A stretch of DNA of 8,106 bases from Nitrosomonadaceae bacterium (lineage in GTDB: Bacteria; Pseudomonadota; Gammaproteobacteria; Burkholderiales; Nitrosomonadaceae), in NCBI GenBank assembly GCA_919902625.1, contig CAKKRO010000079.1, positions 1 to 8,106 of the forward strand, in the 5' to 3' direction. The translations under genes and the position numbers were made by a program. The notes beneath the pieces were generated by a model. The model was not told the DNA's origin and ran no database searches. It worked only from the letters and a program-made list of their open reading frames with translations. Below are positions 1-5,186 of the stretch, piece after piece; position 1 is the first letter of the stretch; each line of letters opens with the position of its first letter.

Positions 1-79
1 CTTTACCAGAACCACGCAGGCGGCGGCTCGCACCCTTTCCCTGCAATGTGCGCTTGTCGGCACTGATTTCAATTTTCAT
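1..79 (-). CDS. rplY: 50S ribosomal protein L25 (Ctc/TL5 type), N-terminal fragment
   Basis: Only the first 26 codons are inside the window; the rest lies beyond the left edge. The N-terminus begins MKIEISADKRTLQGKGASRR and continues LRGSGK, which is the characteristic start of bacterial L25, where the basic 'GxGASRRLR' stretch belongs to the 5S rRNA-binding domain. In betaproteobacteria this gene usually encodes the longer Ctc-type protein with an extra C-terminal domain, but that cannot be checked here. The ATG at 77-79 is preceded by a modest purine-rich GAGTGG a few bases upstream. It follows prs by 65 bases on the same strand with no visible terminator, so co-transcription with prs is likely, as is common for prs-rplY-pth clusters. 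Identification is good for a short fragment because both sequence and position agree. Confidence 0.9.
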   Translation of the reverse strand, partial: MKIEISADKRTLQGKGASRRLRGSGK

Positions 80-144
80 TTCTACCACTCCATAATTGTG
101 ATTTGTCCGCGACCAAACAAACCGGTTAAAAAAACGGGGCTAAT

Positions 145-1095
145 TCACTCCATAAATAGCGAGCTTAATGAACTTTCATTACTGATACGCAGCATAGTTT
201 CAGCCAGCAAGTTTGCAATACTAAGCTGGCAAATACGATCGCAAGCCATCGCATCTGCGCGCAAAGGTATTGTGTCAGTGACTACCAGCTTATCCAGAGC
301 CGAACTCTGAATGCGTTCTACCGCATTACCGGACAATACGGCATGTGTTGAATAAGCCAATACAGCTTTTGCGCCTTGCTGCTTCAACGCTCCGGCTGCT
401 TCACATAGGGTGTTGGCAGTATCCACCATGTCATCAATGATGACACAAGTACGATCCTTAACTTCGCCAATGATGTTCATCACTTTTGCTTCATTGGGTT
501 TCGGGCGCCGTTTATCAATAATTGCCAGATCGCATTCCAAACGCTTGGCCATATGTCTGGCGCGTACCACACCACCGACATCGGGCGATACCACTACCAG
601 ATTCTGGTAATTATGCTTCCAGACATCCCCCAACAAGATAGGCATGCCATAAATATTATCGACAGGAATATCAAAGAATCCCTGAATTTGGTCCGAGTGC
701 AAATCCATGGTCAGCAATCGATCAATTCCGACCGTTACCAACATGTTGGCCACTACTTTGGCTGTAATGGGCACACGAACCGAGCGTGGTCTTCTGTCCT
801 GACGCGCATAGCCAAAATAAGGAATTGCAGCCGTAATGCGACCAGCCGATGCACGTTTCAGGGCATCTACCATGACCAATATCTCCATAAGACTATCATT
901 GGTAGGCGCACAGGTAGATTGCAATACGAAAACATCCTTTCCACGCACATTCTCAAGGATTTCCACCATAATCTCACCGTCACTGAAGCGCCCAACCGTA
1001 GCACGCCCTAGATGGATATTGAGATGCTTGACAGCATCCTGCGCTAATTTAGGATTGGCAGTGCCGGTGAAAACCATCAAACTGTCATAAGACAT
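145..1095 (-). CDS. prs: ribose-phosphate pyrophosphokinase (PRPP synthetase)
   Basis: This cytoplasmic enzyme transfers pyrophosphate from ATP to ribose 5-phosphate, giving PRPP for purine, pyrimidine, histidine, tryptophan and NAD synthesis. The 316-residue length matches class I enzymes (E. coli 315). Visible motifs are the catalytic flexible loop YARQDRRPRS (about 96-105), DLHSDQIQGFF (131-141) with the conserved His133, the KRRPKP segment (195-200) with its catalytic Lys and Arg, and the PRPP-binding loop DDMVDTANTL (221-230). In that loop the E. coli Gly-Gly is replaced by Ala-Asn, a change I recall as ordinary in betaproteobacteria. The ATG at 1093-1095 gives the standard MSYDSLMVFTG start, but its upstream AAAGAA is a weak Shine-Dalgarno. 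The gene lies between tRNA-Gln and rplY on the same strand. No clear promoter of its own was found, so it is probably read from upstream. Confidence 0.97.
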   Translation of the reverse strand: MSYDSLMVFTGTANPKLAQDAVKHLNIHLGRATVGRFSDGEIMVEILENVRGKDVFVLQSTCAPTNDSLMEILVMVDALKRASAGRITAAIPYFGYARQDRRPRSVRVPITAKVVANMLVTVGIDRLLTMDLHSDQIQGFFDIPVDNIYGMPILLGDVWKHNYQNLVVVSPDVGGVVRARHMAKRLECDLAIIDKRRPKPNEAKVMNIIGEVKDRTCVIIDDMVDTANTLCEAAGALKQQGAKAVLAYSTHAVLSGNAVERIQSSALDKLVVTDTIPLRADAMACDRICQLSIANLLAETMLRISNESSLSSLFME

Positions 1096-1138
1096 GTCAT
1101 TTCTTTGAGATAATTAGCTGGAAAAGGGTTGCCCGCAA

Positions 1139-1152
1139 AGACTCAGGAGTCT
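1139..1152. repeat. short perfect inverted repeat in the tRNA-Gln/prs spacer
   Basis: AGACTC and GAGTCT flank a two-base centre in the 140-base spacer between tRNA-Gln and prs. Only six pairs and a 2-base loop are present and no T-run follows, so it is not a convincing intrinsic terminator. It could be a small operator-like site or chance. The rest of the spacer (1096-1235) shows no promoter I would defend. Confidence 0.35.
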
Positions 1153-1235
1153 GCCGGACTTGAAACTAATCTACTTACTGAATGAAATAGATTCACACTC
1201 AGGCTTGGCTCTTTACTAAAATGTTCACTAAAATC

Positions 1236-1310
1236 TGGCTGGGGAGGTAGGGATCGAACCTACGAATGCCGGAATCAAAATCCGGTGCCTTACCACTTGG
1301 CGACTCCCCA
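1236..1310 (-). tRNA. tRNA-Gln (anticodon UUG)
   Basis: The 75-base gene folds as a complete cloverleaf. The acceptor 5' strand TGGGGAG pairs with CTCCCCA, followed by discriminator G and an encoded CCA (1236-1238). The D arm contains AAGTGGTAAGGC. The anticodon stem CCGGA/TCCGG (1281-1285 and 1269-1273) encloses the loop TTTTGAT with anticodon TTG at 1276-1278. The T arm is GTAGG-TTCGATC-CCTAC. The body closely resembles known bacterial tRNA-Gln, including the weak first U-A pair expected for glutaminyl-tRNA recognition. Its 5' end is only 6 bases after the ispE stop, leaving no room for a separate promoter outside ispE, so it is probably excised by RNase P from the ispE-prs transcript. Confidence 0.97.
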
Positions 1311-1316
1311 AAATCT

Positions 1317-2156
1317 TTATTCTATTGACTGGTACATCGGATGACAATCCAACCCTTTTGCTACAAAACCTTTCATATCGCCAGGAATTTGTTCAAAAGC
1401 AGTCTGTGCTGCCAACTCGGTCGCAAATTCAGCAAATACACAGGCACCCGAACCGCTCATTGCCGTTATTGTAGTATTTTCCAATCGCTTTAGCCACTCC
1501 AAACATCTCGCTACTTCAGGATATGTCCGGCAAACGACTAATTCTAAATCATTATGTCCTTGCCAGACGGAAAAGGGCGGTATTTTGATGGGTATCGTGT
1601 TGCGTGTCAATTCTTTACTTGCAAAAACTTCTGCGGTTGACACTTGTACCGAAGGTACAAGAACCAAATACCAGGCGGGTGGCAGCTCGATGGCAACGAG
1701 TTTTTCACCAATACCTTCTGCAAAGGCATTTTGTCCAAAAATAAATACCGGAACATCGGCACCGAGTTGAAGCCCTAATTCAAGTAACCGATCTCTGTTC
1801 AAATGCAATTCCCACAATTGATTGAGTGCTAACAACGTCGTTGCTGCATCGGAACTCCCGCCACCCAATCCGCCACCCATCGGAATCTGTTTCTGCAGGA
1901 AAATATCAACGCCTTGCCCGGTGCCCGTTTTATGCTTTAGCAGCTTGGCGGCACGGACACACAGATCTTTGTCTTCTGGTACGCCGGTAATGGGATTATG
2001 CAGTTTGATCATGCCATCTGCACGCAATCTAAAACTTAATTGATCAGAAAAATCCAGAAAGCGGAAAACTGTCTGCAATAAATGATAACCGTCCTGCCTG
2101 CGTCCTATGACATGTAAAAAAAGATTCAATTTAGCGGGAGCAGGGAATATAAACAT
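1317..2156 (-). CDS. ispE: 4-diphosphocytidyl-2-C-methyl-D-erythritol kinase
   Basis: IspE phosphorylates CDP-methylerythritol at the 2-hydroxyl using ATP, the fourth step of the MEP route to isoprenoid precursors in the cytoplasm. It is a GHMP-family kinase of 279 residues (E. coli 283). Motifs in order are PAPAKLNLFLHV (5-16) with the catalytic Lys9, DGYHLLQTVF (22-31), the glycine-rich ATP loop PMGGGLGGGSSDAA (92-105), GADVPVF (132-138) with catalytic Asp134, and the third GHMP motif MSGSGACVF (233-241). I chose the ATG at 2154-2156 because homologues start just before PAPAKLN. The frame stays open to a TTG at 2219, which would add 21 residues and overlap lolB. No clear Shine-Dalgarno precedes the ATG, so translation may depend on coupling or be weak. 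It lies 44 bases after lolB, as in related genomes. Confidence 0.94.
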   Translation of the reverse strand: MFIFPAPAKLNLFLHVIGRRQDGYHLLQTVFRFLDFSDQLSFRLRADGMIKLHNPITGVPEDKDLCVRAAKLLKHKTGTGQGVDIFLQKQIPMGGGLGGGSSDAATTLLALNQLWELHLNRDRLLELGLQLGADVPVFIFGQNAFAEGIGEKLVAIELPPAWYLVLVPSVQVSTAEVFASKELTRNTIPIKIPPFSVWQGHNDLELVVCRTYPEVARCLEWLKRLENTTITAMSGSGACVFAEFATELAAQTAFEQIPGDMKGFVAKGLDCHPMYQSIE

Positions 2157-2200
2157 AAACGCGTAGAAAATTATATTGTTGGCTTCAATGTAGAAAATAT

Positions 2201-2908
2201 TTACCGGCGGGCTTTCCAATCATCCACTACCAGTCTGATTCTCAGGTTCTCATAGCTTAAATCCAATACTCTGGGGAGAGGAATTTGATTCAACTGCGCA
2301 GGCGTATAACTAGCATAATGAATTTTCCAGCCATCTTGCCGGATAGCCACCACTTGATCTTTATTATCCAGATCCTTTTCCGCTGCAGTAGCCGGCGAAT
2401 GTATTCCTTGTATCCAGTATTGCAATCCATTGAGTGGCAAACGCCAGCCTAAAATTTCTTCGGTCAGGCTTTCTACATCTGTTGCATAAAAAGCTTCGAG
2501 TTTTGAAGTAATCAAGCGCACACCATCATGATCTTTTGTTATTTCCGCCACCACCTGACCTAATGGCGTAAATAATAGAATTTCATCACTTAGCGCTAAA
2601 TGTTGCCAGCGGAAACTACCTGAAGAACGCTCATTCCCACTCTGGATGGATATCCTGCCGAGGAGCTTAAAATCAGTGGCCGGCACATTCTGAGTATCTG
2701 CTGCAGGTTCAGTAAAAACCGTCGCGACTATCGTATCCGTTGTCGTTTGATGCGTCAGCGTTACACAACCGGAAGCCAGCGGGAAAATACAGAATATTAG
2801 AATCCAGACATTGATGCGCTGCCGATTAACCCTGAGCCGGACCGGCAGTGATTTAAAACCTTTCAATTCGGTGTTAACGCTATCTGATATCGCTTCATAA
2901 TTAGCCAA
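2201..2908 (-). CDS. lolB: outer-membrane lipoprotein receptor LolB
   Basis: LolB is an outer-membrane lipoprotein that takes lipoproteins from the periplasmic carrier LolA and inserts them into the outer membrane. The lipobox LASGC places the acylated cysteine at residue 48, after the hydrophobic stretch 34-46. The mature part is 188 residues, close to E. coli LolB. LolB-like features are FKLLGRISI (79-87), the core SGSFRWQ followed by ILLFTPLGQ, and GWRLPLNGLQYWIQG. The frame opens after a stop at 2927-2929, and no ATG or GTG occurs before the lipobox. The TTG at 2906-2908 (weak AGAG upstream) is my choice; a second TTG lies at 2864-2866. This gives an unusually long 47-residue signal peptide. 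The gene follows minE by 25 bases with no terminator, suggesting transcription from the min operon. Function is secure; the start is not. Confidence 0.9.
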   Translation of the reverse strand: MANYEAISDSVNTELKGFKSLPVRLRVNRQRINVWILIFCIFPLASGCVTLTHQTTTDTIVATVFTEPAADTQNVPATDFKLLGRISIQSGNERSSGSFRWQHLALSDEILLFTPLGQVVAEITKDHDGVRLITSKLEAFYATDVESLTEEILGWRLPLNGLQYWIQGIHSPATAAEKDLDNKDQVVAIRQDGWKIHYASYTPAQLNQIPLPRVLDLSYENLRIRLVVDDWKARR

Positions 2909-2933
2909 TGCTCTAATAAGAGACCGTTAGCCT

Positions 2934-3212
2934 CTAATTATTCAAACCCTTATTTGCTTGCTGATAATCAGGCAGCACGATGTTGAGTTCCAGCGTTTCC
3001 TGATTTTCATCTTGCTCGAAATTAACCGATATTGCATTCTGATCCACATTCACATACTTACGAATAACCTCTAAAAGCTCTCTTTGCAATTGGGGTAAAT
3101 AGGAAGGTTGGTTGCGATGACTTCGCTCATGCGCTACGAGGATTTGTAATCTCTCTTTAGCAAGCGATGCGGTTTTAGGTTTGGATAATCTAAAATAGTC
3201 CAGTAAGCTCAT
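2934..3212 (-). CDS. minE: cell division topological specificity factor MinE
   Basis: MinE stimulates the MinD ATPase and drives the pole-to-pole oscillation that restricts the MinC inhibitor to the cell ends. The 92 residues (E. coli 88) contain the amphipathic membrane-binding N-terminus MSLLDYFRLSK, the anti-MinCD segment KERLQILVAHER (19-30), and the C-terminal topological-specificity domain with LQRELLEVIRKYV (42-54) and the strand ETLELNIVLP. The ATG overlaps the minD stop as ATGA. A GGGGGA Shine-Dalgarno lies about five bases upstream, inside the end of minD, so translation is probably coupled to minD. The C-terminal tail after LPDYQ is short and carries no recognisable motif. Confidence 0.97.
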   Translation of the reverse strand: MSLLDYFRLSKPKTASLAKERLQILVAHERSHRNQPSYLPQLQRELLEVIRKYVNVDQNAISVNFEQDENQETLELNIVLPDYQQANKGLNN

Positions 3213-4021
3213 TTTCTTCCCCCGAAAAGCCTCCTGAGAAACCCTTGTTTGCCATCAATAAATCGATGTGGCCGTTTCTCCCCCAAGTACCGTGCAACGA
3301 CGTCAGTATAAGCCTGACCTGCTTCACTCTTTTCATCCAGAATGACCGGTATACCTGCATTAGATGCAGACAGGACTGATTTTGATTCAGGGATAATACC
3401 CAGTAAATCCAGAGATAAAATTTCTTGCACATCGTCAAGACTTAACATCTCACCTGATCTCACTCTGTCCGAATCATACCGGGTCAGTAGCAGATATTCC
3501 TTAATAGGCTCTTCATTTCTTTCAGCGCGCCGTGATTTACTGGACAAGATGCCCAGCATGCGATCCGAGTCTCTGACCGAAGAAATCTCAGGATTGGTGA
3601 CGACAAAAGCATCATCTGCAAAATAAAGGGCTAAATTCGCCCCTTTCTCAATACCTGCAGGAGAATCACAAACAATATATGCAAATTCCTTGGATAATTC
3701 TTCCAGAACCTTGCCAACACCTTCTTGTGTCAACGCATCTTTATCCCGTGTCTGGGAAGCGGGCAGAATATAAAGCAGATTACAGTTCTTATCGCGGATC
3801 AATGCTTGATTGATACTGGCCTCTCCATTGATAACATTGATGAAATCATATACGACCCGTCGTTCGCAACCCAGAATCAAATCCAGATTTCGTAAACCCA
3901 CATCAAAATCAATCACAGCTGTTTTATGGCCTTTTTTTGCTAGCCCCATGGCAATCGCTGCGCTCGTTGTTGTTTTACCAACCCCACCTTTTCCTGATGT
4001 CACGACTATAATTCTTGCCAA
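3209..4021 (-). CDS. minD: septum site-determining ATPase MinD
   Basis: MinD is a ParA/MinD-type P-loop ATPase that binds the inner membrane as an ATP dimer, recruits MinC to block FtsZ rings near the poles, and is released by MinE. Its 270 residues match E. coli. The deviant Walker A GKGGVGKTT (10-18) carries both lysines (11 and 16). Asp38 and Asp40 lie in VIDFDVGLRNLD, and the Walker B-like region is IVCDSPAGIE (116-125). The C-terminal amphipathic membrane-targeting helix is KQGFLRRLFGGRK (258-270). The start is TTG (4019-4021): it gives the canonical MARIIVVTSGKGG N-terminus and is preceded five bases upstream by a perfect AAGGAGG. It begins 24 bases after minC and overlaps minE by four bases. 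Confidence 0.98.
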   Translation of the reverse strand: MARIIVVTSGKGGVGKTTTSAAIAMGLAKKGHKTAVIDFDVGLRNLDLILGCERRVVYDFINVINGEASINQALIRDKNCNLLYILPASQTRDKDALTQEGVGKVLEELSKEFAYIVCDSPAGIEKGANLALYFADDAFVVTNPEISSVRDSDRMLGILSSKSRRAERNEEPIKEYLLLTRYDSDRVRSGEMLSLDDVQEILSLDLLGIIPESKSVLSASNAGIPVILDEKSEAGQAYTDVVARYLGEKRPHRFIDGKQGFLRRLFGGRK

Positions 4022-4026
4022 TTGAG

Positions 4027-4033
4027 CCTCCTT
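4027..4033 (-). promoter_or_regulatory. strong Shine-Dalgarno for the TTG-initiated minD
   Basis: The minus strand reads AAGGAGG, a full match to the anti-Shine-Dalgarno, with a 5-base spacing to the TTG at 4019-4021. It sits in the 24-base gap between minC and minD and is the main evidence that minD starts at a TTG. It is by far the best ribosome binding site in the window and may compensate for the weak start codon. Confidence 0.9.
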
Positions 4034-4045
4034 CGCTATATGGTC

Positions 4046-4813
4046 TTAAGCAATCTCTTTAATAATCAAAGCATGATCCTGCAAATATATCTGCACCGGT
4101 TTTTTGTACATTTGCTTGTTTAAGTCCTCACTGGTTTTATAATCCCCTGCGATTGAAATGAGCTCCGCCTGTAAATCAAAACAAAATATCCGGACAGCCG
4201 TGTTGCCATGCACGCCTGCCAAGGCGCGCCCTCTCAATGTATTATAGACATGTATATTGCCCTCAGCCATAATTTCGGCACCCGCACTGACCTGAGACAT
4301 AATGATCAAATCGCCCGCAGCGTAGATACGCTGGCCCGAACGAATGGGGTGAGTAATTAACGTCGCGGCTGCAGAAACCGGCGGAATCGCTGCAGGCCTG
4401 ATCGGCTCCTTGGCCGTTGTCACTTCCGGCTGTGAAGGGGATTGCTTGATATTTTCCTGTTTGTGTGTCTCGCCAATGATGATTGGGCTACCCTGTTCGC
4501 GCACTGTATCTATCGGAATGGATAATGAATGCGCTTGTTTATTTTGTTGCTCATTACCTCCCCGTATACCCACCGGGAAAAAACCTATTTTGCGTAATAT
4601 CTCTGTTATCTGAACAAAATCCACATCCTGATTCTGCTTATTTAGCTCACGCAGATCAACAATCAGAGGGGAATCTCTAAAGAATTCCGGCGCCAAGTTA
4701 ATTTTCTCTTGCAATGCTTGTTCAATTGCAGCGATATCCTTATTGAAAAGGATCAGGATAGGCGCAAAAAAAGTACTGCTTTTAAATTCGAGTACCGATA
4801 AAGTATTAAGCAT
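4046..4813 (-). CDS. minC: septum formation inhibitor MinC
   Basis: MinC inhibits FtsZ polymerisation and is carried to the membrane by MinD. With the ATG at 4811-4813 the product is 255 residues. The N-terminal FtsZ-inhibiting domain spans about 8-105 (EFKSSTF near the start, then EKINLAPEFF and VDLREL). A Pro-, Gln- and Ala-rich linker follows (about 106-152). The C-terminal beta-helix domain (about 153-255) contains the conserved MinD-binding IRSGQRIY (157-164), then DLIIMSQVSAGAE, EGNIHVY, LRGRALAGVHGN and ELISIAGDY. A TTG at 4832-4834 would add seven residues, but it lies only about 11 bases from the predicted transcription start, so I prefer the ATG. No good Shine-Dalgarno is visible for either. 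It is the first gene of the min operon. Confidence 0.95.
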   Translation of the reverse strand: MLNTLSVLEFKSSTFFAPILILFNKDIAAIEQALQEKINLAPEFFRDSPLIVDLRELNKQNQDVDFVQITEILRKIGFFPVGIRGGNEQQNKQAHSLSIPIDTVREQGSPIIIGETHKQENIKQSPSQPEVTTAKEPIRPAAIPPVSAAATLITHPIRSGQRIYAAGDLIIMSQVSAGAEIMAEGNIHVYNTLRGRALAGVHGNTAVRIFCFDLQAELISIAGDYKTSEDLNKQMYKKPVQIYLQDHALIIKEIA

Positions 4814-4851
4814 TTTTGAGAATTCTGCCGACAACCGCCGGAAGTTCGTTG

Positions 4852-4879
4852 ATTATATTCATTGATAGCGCCATTTCAA
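4852..4879 (-). promoter_or_regulatory. predicted sigma70-type promoter of the min operon
   Basis: On the minus strand a -35 TTGAAA (4874-4879, five of six consensus bases) is followed by a 16-base spacer and a perfect -10 TATAAT (4852-4857). Transcription would start near 4845, leaving a leader of about 32 bases to the minC ATG at 4813. A second perfect TATAAT at 4908-4913 lacks a credible -35. This promoter may serve the whole leftward run from minC to rplY. It is a prediction by pattern only. Confidence 0.7.
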
Positions 4880-5014
4880 TTGTACAACCTAAGTGATGAC
4901 CCATTGCATTATACCTGCCGTTTGAACGATATAGCATTTGTGCCCTATCATGACGCTCACCAACTCCCGGTTGACTCCTGGCTTGATCCCACGTCAAAAA
5001 AGATCAACTGATTT

Positions 5015-5159
5015 TAGCAGGCGTTGAAAAACTATCTGCGTTGCCGCTGCGGTGTTAAAAACAGGCTCAAAATGCTCATTTATCAAGTATAAACTGCGCT
5101 TTTTCGCCTGTTTTTGCCTTGCATCGGCTGCCTCGAAGACGTTTTTCAACGGCCTGTTA
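5015..5159. repeat. MITE/REP-like long imperfect palindrome
   Basis: The 145-base element has inverted ends, TAGCAGGCGTTGAAAAAC on the left and the reverse complement TAACAGGCCGTTGAAAAAC on the right, which match at almost every position. Inside, a second perfect 10-base pair (AAAAACAGGC/GCCTGTTTTT) occurs at nearly the same distance from each end. The centre contains TTTAT-CAAGT-ATAAA. The two halves thus align over about 70 bases and could form a long hairpin in DNA or RNA. It encodes nothing convincing. It lies 27 bases downstream of the TPR gene stop and upstream of the min promoter, so it could end the TPR transcript. From memory, elements of this look recur in Nitrosomonas-type genomes, but copy number cannot be judged from one window. 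Confidence 0.75.
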
Positions 5160-5186
5160 GATTACACCCAAGCTCAGAAAACAAAA

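Noticed and set aside
406..435. Ala-Asn in place of Gly-Gly in the Prs PRPP-binding loop as a possible loss of function
   Set aside because: The other catalytic residues are intact, and I recall the DTANTL form in other betaproteobacterial enzymes, so it looks like normal lineage variation.
553..1011. 152-codon open frame on the plus strand opposite prs
   Set aside because: It lies fully antisense to a clearly functional prs, has no recognisable domain, and has the composition expected of a shadow frame.
2157..2219. 21-residue N-terminal extension of IspE from a TTG at 2219
   Set aside because: It would overlap lolB, and the homologous N-terminus matches the ATG at 2156.
2909..2935. Possible terminator between minE and lolB
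   Set aside because: Only four-base CTCT/AGAG pairings are present, without a GC-rich stem or T-run.
4806..4997. 63-codon minus-strand frame between the palindromic repeat and minC
   Set aside because: It spans the predicted min promoter and runs into the start of minC in another frame, starts at a TTG, and resembles no family I know. It is probably non-coding.
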